A stretch of DNA of 64,000 nucleotides from Clostridium sp. NkU-1. GTDB taxonomy: Bacteria > Bacillota_A > Clostridia > Lachnospirales > Lachnospiraceae. A model generated the notes under the pieces. That model did not search any database. It was not told where the DNA came from and saw only the letters and a program-made list of their open reading frames with translations. The translations under genes and the position numbers were made by a program. The stretch lies in NCBI GenBank assembly GCA_001312405.1, contig BBDR01000005.1, positions 194,586 to 258,585 on the forward strand. Direction: 5' to 3'. Of this stretch, positions 1 through 11,141 are shown piece by piece; the first letter of the stretch is position 1, and every line of letters starts with the position of its first letter.

Positions 1-186
1 TCCCTTTTCCTGAAACTGCGGATACAACGCTCCAAAGTTGCAAGCCTGCTTGGTGCAGCCCGGAGTATTGTCCTTTGGATAGAAATATAAAATAACCTTA
101 CTACCCTTGTACTCCTCCAACGTGTGCATCAATCCATTCTGATCCGGCAATGAAAATGCTGGTGCTTTTGTTCCTACCTGTACCAT
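1..186 (-). CDS. bcp: Thioredoxin-dependent peroxiredoxin (BCP/PrxQ type), N-terminal part
   Basis: Reduces hydrogen peroxide and organic hydroperoxides in the cytoplasm using thioredoxin. Only the first 62 residues are inside the window; the gene runs off the left edge. The visible part has the PrxQ signature: FYPKDNTPGCTKQAC, with the peroxidatic Cys at 44 and the resolving Cys five residues later at 49, the CxxxxC spacing of the BCP subfamily. The ATG is preceded by a good ribosome site (CCAGGAGGTAAGATC on the minus strand). The peptide deformylase gene lies 98 bp upstream on the same strand, so the two may share a transcript. The family call is secure; the exact paralogue is not. Confidence 0.9.
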   Translation of the reverse strand, partial: MVQVGTKAPAFSLPDQNGLMHTLEEYKGSKVILYFYPKDNTPGCTKQACNFGALYPQFQEKG

Positions 187-284
187 GATCTTACCTCCTG
201 GTTCTTATGTTAAGCATAAAATCCTTCTATTCCGCCTTTTTAGTATTCATTTCACTATTACAACTTCCATCAATGCCTATACTT

Positions 285-695
285 CTATATCACTATGCCA
301 TCGCAGTGGTCGATTTCATGTTGTATAATCTGTGCAATCCATCCGGAATACTTCTGGCACTGTTTATTGAAATTAATATCCTGAAACTCTACCTCGATAT
401 CCATATATCTGGTGGTCTTGCGAACTCCAATCAAAGAAAGACAGCCTTCCTCCGTCTCGTACGCACCAGACTTCTTCACAATCACCGGATTAATCATAGC
501 AATATTAGCAAAACCCATACTCACTGCTATTATTCTCTTCTTGACACCAATCATGTTAGCCGCCAGTCCTACACAACCTACTTCATTCGCTTTTAAAGTA
601 TCAAGCAAATCCCGAACCACCTGCTTGTCCGCTTCCGTTGCCGGTTCTGACTTCTGATTCAGAAAAACGACATCCTTCATTACTGATCTAATCAT
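285..695 (-). CDS. def: Peptide deformylase, short form
   Basis: Removes the formyl group from the N-terminal methionine of new proteins. The 136-residue protein has the three deformylase motifs: GCVGLAANM (residues 40-48), EGCLS (83-87) and QHEIDH (125-130), so the metal ligands Cys85, His126 and His130 are all present. Odd point: the Gln that closes motif I in classical enzymes (GxGxAAxQ) is Met48 here. Together with the short length this suggests the divergent short deformylases of Clostridia and streptococci rather than the housekeeping type found beside fmt. An AGAAGG ribosome site sits 6 nt before the ATG. It may be cotranscribed with the downstream peroxiredoxin. Confidence 0.85.
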   Translation of the reverse strand: MIRSVMKDVVFLNQKSEPATEADKQVVRDLLDTLKANEVGCVGLAANMIGVKKRIIAVSMGFANIAMINPVIVKKSGAYETEEGCLSLIGVRKTTRYMDIEVEFQDINFNKQCQKYSGWIAQIIQHEIDHCDGIVI

Positions 696-954
696 TACAA
701 ACCTTCTTTCATTTTCTCAAGATAGTTGTATTTCAGAGCATTCTACCCCCAAGACATTAACGTATATTTACCCTACGGTACAATTACGCTAATGCCTATC
801 TTTATTTACTGTATTATTTACTTATCCGTTTTCATATGTCAGATTGGTATAACTTTTCTGTCCTTCTGCCTCAGGCTTTCTGCAACAGAGTTATTACCTC
901 CACATGCCTTGGGTAAGTAAAAATAATGCTGAAAAGCCATACTTCTTCCCAGTT

Positions 955-2258
955 TTACGCTTTCGTATTAATTCTGAATATCTCATCCAACACTCTGCCG
1001 TCACAAGGACCGAAATCAATGCCGAGAATTGCTGCAATCGTAGGAGCTATATCTACCATCTGGATTTCTCCCAACTGGTATTCTTTCTTAATACAATTTC
1101 CTGATACTACAAAGCCACATCGATACTCTGGTTTCTCTGGTGAATACCCATGAGTTGCATACTTTCTATTCTCTTTCTCCAAGTCAGTCACAAGGGACCC
1201 GGTAAGGCTGTCATCAAAACAGTATCCAGTCTTTGCTTCCAGCATATACCCCGAAACTGGGAACGCATGAAAACGTTCCAGTTCTTCTCTGGTATAGATC
1301 CTCTCAATACCTAAGTTCTTCTCTTCTACCGCTTTTAGAAGAATCTGTAGTACACGCTGCTTCGCATCCTCGTCATTTTCCTTCAGGTGCAAATAGGCAG
1401 ACCCTCCTGTAGACTGTATATAGGCTCTCCAAAGCATTTCCCCTTTTTCTTCATAAATAAGGCCTTCTTCTTTTAACAAATGATTCAGCTTCACCTTGTA
1501 CCTTACATTTTTCTGCCCATGATCTCCCAACACCAGAAAAACCGTTTCCTCAAAAATGCCGGCCTCCCGAACTGCCTCCATAATCCTACCGATTCTTTCA
1601 TCCATCCGGATCAGAACCTTGTCAATCTCAGGACTGTCTGTCCCATAATGATGCTTCGCATCGTCCAGTTCAATGAAGTGCATCATCAGAAGTTCTGGTT
1701 TTTTTGCTTAGAATGGTGTCTTTTCCGCACATGGCTGTAAAGTCATCCAGGTAAGGCTGTTCAATCCCCTTTCTTGATTTTCCATATTTTTTTCTCAAGC
1801 CCCATGCAAAAAATGGACTTCCATTTTTTTAAGATCTTAAGAGATTGATTCTCACGTCCGATTGCCTTTATCTCCGGAAGATTATAGCGAATGGAGGCCT
1901 TTCCGGTAACAGGCCACAGGATTCCGGCTGATTTCATTTCACAATTTCTCAAAGCATCATACACAGCAGGTGCCTTGATATCCTTTTTAAACCAGAACCA
2001 CGCCTGTTCTTCTTCATCAATGAAAGGCTGGAGAGGGGTATTATGATAGATTCCATGCTTATCCGGATAAACGCCGGTCACCATAGTGGTATGCACTACA
2101 TAGGTAAGAGTCGGATAGACGCTTTTTAATTTTGTACTGAACGCTCCGCTTTTTATTAATCGGGAAAGGTTGGGAAGCCGACTTGCTTTTTCCCAGTTAT
2201 CTTCAGAAAATGCATCATAGGAGATCACTACCAAATGCTTTGCTTTTCCTTTGCTCAT
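955..2258 (-). CDS. Alkaline-phosphatase-superfamily phosphodiesterase (frameshifted)
   Basis: A nucleotide pyrophosphatase/phosphodiesterase-type hydrolase, about 430 residues when repaired. The N-terminal part has the first metal Asp (ISYDAFS), then YPTLTYVVHTTMVTG, where the Thr before YVVH is the expected nucleophile, and PDKHGI. The C-terminal part has HFIELDD with the later His, VLGDHGQ, and a final ligand near YATHGYSP, so all expected metal sites look present. Two single-base shifts interrupt the frame, both at runs of seven A on the coding strand (near 1789 and 1700); the bridging frame reads YGKSRKGIEQPYLDDF without stops. The ATG at 2258 is chosen for its GGAG site. No signal peptide is seen. 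Substrate unknown. Confidence 0.75.
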
Positions 2259-2408
2259 TTTTTCAGCTCCATCATCTTTCATCTTATTTTTGTTCTTTAG
2301 GAAGTTTCAGAAAATCACTAATCCGTCAAAAACCACAATATTTTGTTGTCTATCCCCTGTTTTTCTTGTCAAAACTACAACGCATCATCATTGTCACCGC
2401 TTCAACAT

Positions 2409-2444
2409 GTGTTGAGTGTGTAATTCGGATGACCGCATCATCTG
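2409..2444. repeat. Scar-like repeat, copy A
   Basis: A 36-bp segment matching 4462-4497 at 28 of 36 positions, lying in a ~400-bp gene-free stretch (2259-2661). On the plus strand it reads CVECVIRM, which resembles the HVE(C/T)V ending of RlmD/RumA-type methyltransferases, but no methyltransferase body precedes it. It may be a leftover attachment site at the edge of the accessory island. The rest of the gap holds nothing else I can recognise. Confidence 0.35.
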
Positions 2445-2661
2445 GTCTCCCTTGTCGTTAGGGTATATTTTCAAATTGTGTTTCAGCATTGATTTCTGCC
2501 TGTTCTGCTGACATTCACCCTGCATCCATCAACAAATTTCGTCCGCTCACGGAATTGTACAGTTCTTTGATTAACGGCATCCATAAAGATTTTTTTTAGT
2601 TGATTTCAGTAGTTTCAACTATCCGTAAATTTCGGATAATTCGCCCCCTTGAATTCCAGAA

Positions 2662-3651
2662 TTATTGTTTTTTCCCTTTTTGTTCTAATATCTTTATGCT
2701 ATCCAAATAATCTTTCTCTACGTTACTGATCGTTTTTGCCTTATATCTCTTGTATTCTGTCTGTGCCTTTTCCATAGCCTGAAGATGGCTAACAGTTCCA
2801 TTTCCTGTAAGGAGATTCTCTCCCGTCGAAGTCAAAATCCCATCAAGATGTTTTGCCCAATCATCCATTGTCATGGGGATTTCTCTTTCTGCCTGTCTCT
2901 CCGCAAAATCCAAATATCCAGAAACAAGTTGCCCCATAGCTCGCAGTTCTTTTTCATTCAAATAATTCTTTGCTATTTTTGCCTCCCGCAGTGTAGGCTG
3001 GTCTCCTGAAAATGTCATCAGTCCCATAAAATCTTTTTCTGCATCCGCACGATGGTAAATTACCTCAGCTGCAGTTCCTCCGGAAACAGCATAATGAATT
3101 TTATTCTGTATTTTTTTTGAAAAATTGAATGGATACTTCTGCCTTGGGATTATAATCAACACTGGTTGCATAGATTTCGAGCACCTGACGGTAAAACACC
3201 TTTTCGGATGCCCGGATATCTCGAATTCTTTCAAGCAGTTCCTTGAAATATCCGCCACCACCCAGTTCTTTCAGACGCTCATCATCCATCGCAAAGCCTT
3301 TTTTTAATATATTCCTTTAATATGCTTGCTGCCCATATACGGAACTGTACACCACGCTGAGATTTCACACGATACCCGACAGAGATGATGACATCAAGAT
3401 TATAATATTCAACCTGATATGTCTTCCCATCAGAAGCAGTTGTTGCAAATTTTGCAACAACTGAACTTCTAACCAATTCACCCTCATCAAAAATGTTTTT
3501 TAATATGCCTTGAAATTGTGGATTTATCTCTTTGAAACAAATCAGCCATCTGTTCCAATGACAACCACACTGTTTCATTCTGCATATTGACATTTATCTT
3601 CGTCAGACCGTCTTCCGTCTGGTAGATTATAATTTCTCCGTGATTGTCCAC
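2662..3651 (-). CDS. RhuM-family protein (frameshifted)
   Basis: RhuM proteins, first named from a Salmonella pathogenicity island, are common in genomic islands and near restriction or toxin systems; their biochemical role is not established. Repaired, this one is about 330 residues. It starts at a GTG with GGAGGG 7 nt upstream and begins VDNHGEIIIYQTEDG, followed by ETVWLSLEQMADLFQRDKS and YNLDVIISVGYRVKSQRGVQ, the hallmark segments of the family. Three single-base shifts, at an A6 run (3496-3501), an A7 run (3299-3305) and an A7 run (3113-3119), break it into pieces; all pieces align to the family in order. It lies in the accessory island with the unknown gene at 3866 and the helicase. Confidence 0.8.
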
Positions 3652-3832
3652 TACGTCACCCTCCAATCATTCAATTCCATATCTATCAGTGTCTTTCCAA
3701 ACTCAATAGCCACATAATTAACCCATTAATACTTGTACAGAATCCATTCCTGCCAGTTTAGTTTTAGTTTTCATCATGTTATATAAATCATCTAATACCT
3801 ATTGTAAATATCTCAATCGTTTATTTTAACAT

Positions 3833-3884
3833 ATACTATGGTTTTCAATAAGTTTTCTTGAAAATTTATTGAAAACCATAGTAT
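3833..3884. repeat. Perfect 19-bp inverted repeat
   Basis: The arms 3833-3851 and 3866-3884 are exact reverse complements (ATACTATGGTTTTCAATAA) around a 14-nt loop. The right arm overlaps the last codons of the unknown gene at 3866, so on the minus strand it lies where a terminator would be, but no U-run follows. A terminator, an RNA-stabilising hairpin or a mobile-element end are all possible. Confidence 0.7.
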
Positions 3885-4285
3885 GTAGCTTGAGACACTA
3901 TTTTTTTCGTTAACATATTAACGTCATCTATTACAAATGCTAATAAGTCCCCCTTTCTGAGCTTGTTAAATACACCACGCTTATTGCCTAGATCTTTTCG
4001 AATGCTAAACATAATATCTTCCATTATAAATAATATATTTTGAGGATTTTCATCTTTTGTTATAGATCCTTTGCGAAATTTTAGCCACTTCTTAATTACT
4101 TCATTGGATCCCCAAAGAGTTAACTTTTTTTGAAAATTCATTTAATGCTAAAATCATGTCTTCTCCATCAACAGGTAGGTTTTTCCTTGATATATCTAAA
4201 ACATCATAATATATATTAATAAATGCAACATATGCTGTTTCTTTTTTTCATATTGATATTTTTTTACATTATATCCTATATTCAT
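3866..4285 (-). CDS. Hypothetical protein of the accessory island (frameshifted)
   Basis: I do not recognise a characterised family. Correcting single-base shifts at two A7 runs (4127-4133 and 4242-4248 on the plus strand) gives one protein of about 138 residues starting MNIGYNVKKYQYEKKETAYVA. It is hydrophilic and mixed helical, with LTLWGSNEVIKKWLKFRKG and IMEDIMFSIRKDLG near the C-terminus. Similar C-terminal segments occur, as I recall, in uncharacterised proteins of clostridial islands. No membrane segment is evident in the part kept. The ribosome site is weak (AGGT), so it may be the 3' remnant of a longer gene. It lies about 200 bp upstream of rhuM on the same strand and is AT-rich like the rest of the island. 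Confidence 0.5.
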
Positions 4286-4895
4286 AAATTTTACCTATAG
4301 TGGAACTAATTAAAATACTAAGTACAAAAAGACATATTTATTATCCTCCCCCATTTCATGTTTAATTTAATCAGGTTTCAATTAGACTGATTTTTTCTTC
4401 ACTCCCTCTTCCTCTCATACGCCCATCTACTCTCGACGCAACTCGACACAAACCTCGCAATGCGTTGAGGCTGTAATTCCGATGGCCACAGTATCTGTTA
4501 CCCCCTTAGAGATCCCTCCTATTTTTACAAACCCTTCTCAAAATCTCTTATATTACAGTTTTTTTAACTGACTGCTGAACCAAGGTAAATCAATAGTCGA
4601 TACATATCAGCCCTGTTTTCTTCTTTACCTATGAAATATAAAAACCAGACACTTTAAGCACATATTTTTATAATACATGCTTCTTACTTTCATCATAGGC
4701 AGATTACGTTTACACTATGGCAAAAACTCACATCAAAATCCACCTTTTTATAGCCCCTCTACCTTTTTAGAGAGAAAAGAAATAAGTCTCAACATTCAAG
4801 ATCTGTTTTTACAGAAATTTCTTCATACACTCCAATTGAAAGTTGTAATTTTACCTCCAATTACTTTATTTATTTTACTTATAAAAAGTATGATC
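4286..4895. other. AT-rich gene-free stretch of the island
   Basis: About 610 bp between the unknown gene and the helicase. It contains the second scar (4434-4497). The remainder is AT-rich with no supported gene: the plus-strand open frame at 4677-4901 has no ribosome site and lies largely outside any recognisable protein. Confidence 0.4.
4434..4497. repeat. Scar with a copy of the rlmD 3' end, copy B
   Basis: Two halves. The left half, 4434-4463, matches 9618-9647, the very end of the intact methyltransferase gene, at 24 of 30 positions. On the minus strand it reads HCEVCVELRRE and stop, against HCEVCVEICRVK and stop in the intact gene, with several differences at third codon positions, as expected for a homologous coding end. 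The right half, 4462-4497, matches copy A at 2409-2444. This is what a displaced gene end could look like after site-specific insertion at the 3' end of rlmD. Confidence 0.4.
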
Positions 4896-7800
4896 CTATA
4901 AACATTTCCCAACAGTAGTTTTTAAAAATTCATTACATTTAAAAAGAATAAAAATCAATTTTTCTACCTTATCCCATCCAAAAAAATCCCGAATGACAAC
5001 AAGTATTTCTTAAATCCTTGAATTCAGATAGATTATTGTAATATATATCCCACCACTCTTTATCGCATAGCTCATCATTATACATTACCTGTCTCTGAGC
5101 TAACTGCTCTCGATTACTTTCTTCCTTTAAAACCTGTGTGAAAGTTCCCACCATCGCCTTTTCAGGACGCACCTGAGACAAACTGGTTCTATTAACATTT
5201 AGGTTCGGAAAAAGTTGCTGAAAACCGAGCAGAAGGCAATCTTTTAGTTGCAGTTCCATTGTTTTACACAACAAGATTCCACTGCAGGAGTAATCCATAT
5301 CATTAATCTCATATCGTTCTTTGAACAATGCGAAAAGAGAATAGAGTTTCAATCCCCATATCAGACTCTGCTTTATCTTCGGCTCAATATGCTGCAGATA
5401 AATTGACGAAAGTCCCCATTTACACAATTCTTCCTCGGACAAATGATTCTGGTCAGCCCATATGTCTGAAATTGCCTTCAAAAAGGTATTGACCATAACT
5501 TCGCCAATTTCATCTTCCACCTGAAAAGACTCACTTGATGGTACCTGCTTCAACAATGATTCTATTTGAGTTTGGTTCGCCTCCGACTCTGGATTCTTAG
5601 CAATTTCATGTAATGCACGGATAGCATAGCTGTCCATGATGCATTTTACTTGCTGCATCACATGAGAATGTTGCCAAACAGTATAATCTCCAATGATATA
5701 CAAGCGGTACTTGGCTCTGGTGACCGCAACATTTATAATGTTTGTATTCACCCACCGAACTGCTGGAAGAGCATTTTTATCACAACCAAGCAAAAAGATT
5801 ACCTCATCGGCCTCCTTGCCCTGAAAAGTGTGAACCGTACCAATATGGGTTCCCGCCCAATCCTGAATACGCTTATTATCACGGCATGCAGGTAAATTAT
5901 TTAATTCTTTTCTGAAACCATCTTTTACCGTGGTAAAGGGAGTAATCACATACAAACTCGGTATACCATCAGTCTTTGAAAATGCTTGTAAAACTAGTTC
6001 TATTGCCTTTTGCCCTTGCAGCCCCACATAGTGATCTTTACCCCTGCTACTGTTTTCAGTACCGCACACGTTAATCCATCGGGAACTTTCCAGACAAAAG
6101 CGCGCTTCCATTTCCGGTTTTGGCTTCTGTGTTTGCTGCTTCATGGTGTTATTATACGAAATAGCATTTGATATTTCATACATAGGGCTAATACATCTTC
6201 GGTGTACTACCAGAGGACATCCGACCCATGTTTTATCATCACCCGATGGTTCTGTGTAATATGTACCAATAGGATTGATACGGTCTGCAAATTCCTGAAT
6301 AGAATGTTTTTTTGACTGATACATACAATTTTCATCGTTGCGAATGATTTTTTTAATTGTATCCATCTCTGCAGTAACAACCGGCTCCACCTGTTTCGGA
6401 TCACCCACAACAATAGCACGCTGGCAGCGGTACAACGCCCCCAATGCCATTTGTGGCTGTGCCTGGCCTGCTTCATCAATAATTAACAGACCAAGCTCCC
6501 CTCGTTGCTTAATATCCGAAAGCATGCTTCCCACAGAGGCAAAGGTCGTGGAAAGAACTGGCGTTAATAATAAGATGGTATTCAACAATGCGCTAAAACA
6601 GTTTTCCCGGTCTCTCAAAGAAAAGGTTGGCAACTTGCCTTCGTTGTCTTCAATCAAGCGCCACATCAGAGCAAGATTTTTGATATTAAAGAAACAGGAT
6701 TTGGAAGACAAGATAAAGTTCTTATGTACCTGCAGAGCAAGGTAAAATAGTTTTTCTCTCTCTCGATTATATTCAACGGTAAACCAGGGGTTCAGCACCT
6801 GTGCTTTAGTGTTCTCCTCTTCTGATTTACTATCATACATCTCCCAAAACACTTCATCCAAAACAGTCATCTGATGTAAAATATCTTCCGTCTTTTTGGC
6901 AGATCGTAAAAAGCTCTGATACTCTGCACATGCTCTCTCAATCGCATTCTTTATATCATTTATCGATTGATACATTTGCTTTTCCCGGTTTTTAACTATC
7001 TCAGCTTGCTCGATAACTTCTTTATGTTCTTTATCAAACTGCTGTACTTGTAAGGATAGTTCATCACAACGTTTTTCTTGCTCTTGCATTTGACCTAGAA
7101 TTTGGTGTAACCAATCACTATGTTCCTTGTACAGATTTTCCATGGGTGAAAGTTTTGCATACTTTTCATCAATAGTTTTAGTAAGCATGTTGACTTTTCC
7201 AATTAGTTCAAAAAGCCAGTCTTTTATGCCCCGCTTACTTTCAAGCTCCATGATTTCCTTTCGAATTTCTTGAATTTCACTCTCTAAACCACGTACAAGA
7301 ATTGTTTGATGTTCTTTTTGTATCTCTAAGGAATCGACCTCTTGAATCGCCCCCTGTCTCAAATCTATAACTTCTTGTTGTCGTTGTTCCAACTCCACAG
7401 TCTTCTCTTGAAGCTGTTTAATATACTGCTGATTTTTAGCAATTGTTTCCAATAAATGAATACATTGCTGTTCAAGTTCATTTTTTTTCTCCTGAAACTG
7501 CTTTCTTGCATAACTAACAGTCCTAATACACCGTTGTATTTCTTCCACGATGGCAAGTTGCTCCTTGAACTGCCGTACAGTTTCGATATACTGCCCTTTG
7601 CGCTCTGCAATTTTATCTTTTGTACCAAAATCCTGGATATATGGAAGTAAAACTTTTTGAGCATAGTGAGTTATATTGCTTGCCTTACCAAAAGGTGCAG
7701 ATATAATTCCCCATCGACTCCGCTCTGTTTTTTTCCTTTAAATCCAACATATCATTAGCATATTTAGAAAAATAAATGTCAGGATATGATTCAAAGCAAT

Positions 7801-9334
7801 ATTGGTTTTGCTCATCATTCCAGATTTTATGCTCTTCTGTATGAATGACTTCCTTTATATCAAACAGCCGCCGCACCTCGTCCAGCCCTTTTACAACAGC
7901 GGGTTTATCTTTCCCATCAAACAGCAGGCCCTTACACAGAGCCGTTCCGTCCGGCAGCTCTTTTGTAATATTTTCAACTGCTGCATTATTGCAAGAAGCA
8001 ACTAACATTCCATATCTTTTGATCTCGTTATTTTTTTAATTCATAATATACATTATGATAATTGCTATATCCATTTTTGGATTTATCACCATCCTGAAAG
8101 CGTTTTTCTACAAATGCCATATCAGGGTCATCATACTCTATCAGAAGCCGGGCCCTATCCACAAGATTACCAGCGATAATTTCCTTTAAAAGTGTAGTCT
8201 TCCCTGTACCGGGAGGTCCGTTGACAGAAAAAAATTGTTCCACCTATTTCCTCTGGATGCATACCAAAATTAATAGCTAGCTGCTGCATAAATGCCGGCA
8301 TATATTTAGAAGGCCATTTACCAATTGGTGCCATAGAAATATCAAAATACCGGTTGAAAAAGTCTTGTCTTCCAGCCTCGTTATTTCCCTCCCAGCCTTT
8401 ACGAATATCTACTCGTTTAGAGAAGTCTATCCATTTAGTTTCCGGAAATTCTTCTGCATATGCACCTACAATATAATCAATAAATGCCTTTTGTTCAGTA
8501 TCTTTACCATGGCGGGGGCGACGTAAAATATTACTATTGAGAATCATCTGCAAATCATTCGTAAAAAAGCTGTTACTTAAATCACTAAAATAAAGCGAAT
8601 CACAATCTCTGGTCTTGTCCTCTTCTGTTTGGTATCTCTTATATATCATAACACCTTCCGATATCACCGAATTATCACTCCCGAAAAGTGAGATGATATA
8701 TTTACTTACAGCGGAGCGAAACAGTTGTTGCAATAATTCAAAAGAAAGTTCTTTTCCACTACGCTTTCCATCCGCGTCACTGTACATCAGTTGTTCTTCC
8801 ATTAAAGACATATCTATGCTGTAATCTTTCAATGAAAGCAACTCCGCCAAGTCTTCATTGCTTGTCTCACCCATATGATATTGTAAGCGCTCAATTCCCC
8901 AAATCAGCGGTGAAATACTGAGACTTTTTTTCAATATAAATACCCTGAGAGTCACATTTAAGTCCAATCAAACAAATTTTACTATGGTCCTCCTCAATTG
9001 TATCATCTTTCAAACTAAACTTTTGCTTAAGATATTTATCACAGTCTCCCCGGCGCACCTTTCCCATGCAGATATCTATTTCATCCGATATTTCCCTAAG
9101 GTTCGAATAAATTTGAGCATCCTCCTCAAAAGCCATAGTTGGACTTTTCTCTCCTGGGGAAAAAGAATGATATACCGTGATTTTCTTATACCAATTTATT
9201 TTCCCCTCTACTACCCTTTTGTTACTTTCTCGATTTTCTTTACTTTCCACGGGGAAATTAATCTGATCAAGAAATTCAATCAAATACCAATACTTTAAAA
9301 TTTTAGCCGCAAAATCATATTTATCAATACCCAT
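4896..9334 (-). CDS. Large SF1 (DNA2/NAM7-like) helicase with C-terminal HEPN-like domain (frameshifted)
   Basis: Repaired, a protein of about 1480 residues. Order: an unknown N-terminal region of ~370 residues; Walker A (NGPPGTGKTT) at 8200-8230; motif Ia (WGIISAPFGKASN); a ~300-residue coiled coil rich in Glu, Gln and Lys (7550-6700); Walker B as LLIIDEAGQAQ; GDPKQVEP; and helicase C-lobe motifs GTVHTFQGKEADEV and NVAVTRAKYRLYIIGD. The last ~200 residues are helical and end in LKDLRNTCCHSG, an R-x4-H motif typical of HEPN ribonucleases. Shifts lie at runs of about seven bases near 8928, 8231, 8033, 7732 and 4982; the last cuts the final ~27 residues (GFFGWDKVEKL), restored in the next frame. 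The helicase fold is certain, the HEPN call is inference. An anti-phage role is plausible from the island setting and domain logic. Confidence 0.75.
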
Positions 9335-9607
9335 AGTATCCCCTTTTGTAAAAGTATATATTTTTTATAATGAAAATTCAAAAAACAGACTCCCAGAACA
9401 TTCTGCAAAAATTCCGGGAGCCAATACTTCTTCAATATATCTATGCATTTGCTTTGATAACATCTGTTTAAGATGTAAATCTTTATCGGCATAAGCAGAA
9501 ATTCAAACCACAATTCCCAAGTAATATCAATCCTTTAAAATTAGTTTATAGTAATTACCTCTTCTTTTATTTTACCATATAGTGGATATAATATATATTA
9601 CAAATTG
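9335..9607. other. Short AT-rich spacer between rlmD and the helicase
   Basis: Holds the upstream region of the helicase and the downstream region of rlmD. Its base composition shifts sharply from the GC-richer methyltransferase gene to the AT-rich island, so the island edge probably lies here or at the rlmD stop codon. No gene or clear terminator is seen. Confidence 0.4.
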
Positions 9608-11141
9608 TTATTTTACTCGACATATTTCGACGCAAACCTCACAATGCTCCGTTGCCGGAAACAAATCCACCCCCCATCCCATCTTCGCCTCATACCCTTT
9701 CTTTCTAAAATACTCCAAATCCCTTGCCAACGTCTCTGGCCCGCAAGACACATAAACAACCCTTTCCGGTTTCACTTTCGCCACAGAATCAATAAATTCC
9801 TCCGTGCTTCCACTCCTCGGAGGATCCATAAACACCACATCCACCTGCTCTCCGTTTTCCGCCATATTCACCATAAACTTCCCTGCATCATTGCAGAAGA
9901 ATCTGGCATTCTTAATTCCGTTGATTTTGGCATTTTCCACTGCATCCCGTACTGCATCCCGATTTAACTCCACGCCAATAACTTCCTTAGCGTATTTGCT
10001 GGCAACAATCCCTATGGTACCTATCCCGCAATAAGCATCAATCACCCGCTCCTTACCTGTAAGCCCGGCGGCTTCAATTGCTTTATTGTAAAGAATCTCC
10101 GTTTGCACCGGATTTACCTGATAAAAAGATTTGGAAGAAATACGGAAACGGCAGCCACACAGGATGTCCTCAATATATCCTTTCCCATACAGCACGTGTT
10201 CCTTATCTCCCAGCACCATACTTGTCCCCCTGCCATTTACATTCTGTATGATTGTAGTTATCTCCGGATGCTTTTCCCTCAGTGCTTTTACAAAGTTATT
10301 TTTAGAAGGAAAAATTGGCGAGGCGGTTACCAGGACAACCATAATCTCTCCCGTGGCAAATCCCCTCCGTATCAATACATGGCGCAATAATCCATATCCT
10401 GTATCCTCATCATAAGTGCGTATCTTAAAAGACTTCAACATGCCTCTAATTGTCCTGATAATCTCATCCGCCTTCTGATCCTCGATCATACAGTTTTCCA
10501 CCGGAACAACTCTATGGGAGTTAGCCTCATAAACGCCTGAAATTGGATTGCCTTTTTTTGTCATGGTCAAATACTGCATGAACCTTATTACGATAATGAT
10601 AAGGATTCTCCATTCCAATAATCGGTGCAACACTGCAATATGGCTTCAACAATTTTTCCAGATACTTCTGCTTCTGTTCCAGCTGTTTTTCATAAGGCAT
10701 GTCCAAAAGCTGGCAGCCTCCGCAATTACGGGATACTGGACATTTTGAAGAGGAATTTCTTTCTCCCCTGCTTGCCTTATTAAGCATATTTCCACTCTGC
10801 CCGTTCCTGCTGCCGGTCTTGCTGGTATTCCTGCTGCCAGTCTTACTGCCAATGCTGCTGTCGTTTCTATCACCATTCCGACTACCAATGCTGCTATCGT
10901 TCCTGTTCCCATTCCTACTACCAATGCTGCTATCGTTCCTGTTCCCATTCCTACTACCAATGCTACTATCGTTCCTGTTCCCATTCCTACTACCAATGCT
11001 GCTATCGTTCCTGTTTCCATTCCTACTACCAATGCTGCTGCCGTTCTTACTGCCATTCCTATTATCGCTTTTACTGCTGTTCCTGCCACCTTCCTTTCCC
11101 TTTTTTCCCTCCACTTTCGCGTTATCACTGTCTTTTACCAT
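9608..11141 (-). CDS. rlmD: 23S rRNA (uracil-5-)-methyltransferase, RlmD/RumA type, with repetitive N-terminal extension
   Basis: Methylates a uridine of 23S rRNA using S-adenosylmethionine. The catalytic part starts about residue 130 with the iron-sulfur cluster motif CPVSRNCGGCQ; later come DAYCGIGTIGIVAS (SAM site), VFMDPPRSGS and VVYVSCGPETLARDL, with the catalytic Cys in the SCGPET segment, and the C-terminus HCEVCVEICRVK. Before the cluster lies a 120-residue extension almost wholly of Ser, Asn, Gly, Arg, Asp and Lys, with five 12-residue repeats (NDSSIGSRNGNR). Such basic Gly/Asn-rich tails can bind RNA, which would fit, but that is inference. One shift at the T7 run 10552-10558 splits the frame. 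No TRAM domain is visible. The start at 11141 has a weak ribosome site. Confidence 0.85.
10858..11037 (-). repeat. Tandem 36-bp repeat inside rlmD (5 units)
   Basis: Five head-to-tail 36-bp units, with partial copies on both sides. Units two to five differ by only one to three bases, so the array is recent and probably length-variable between strains. Each unit encodes 12 residues, keeping the reading frame. There are no spacers, so it is not a CRISPR array. Confidence 0.95.

Noticed and set aside
10858..11037. 36-bp repeats as a CRISPR array
   Set aside because: Units are head to tail without spacers and keep the reading frame of rlmD.
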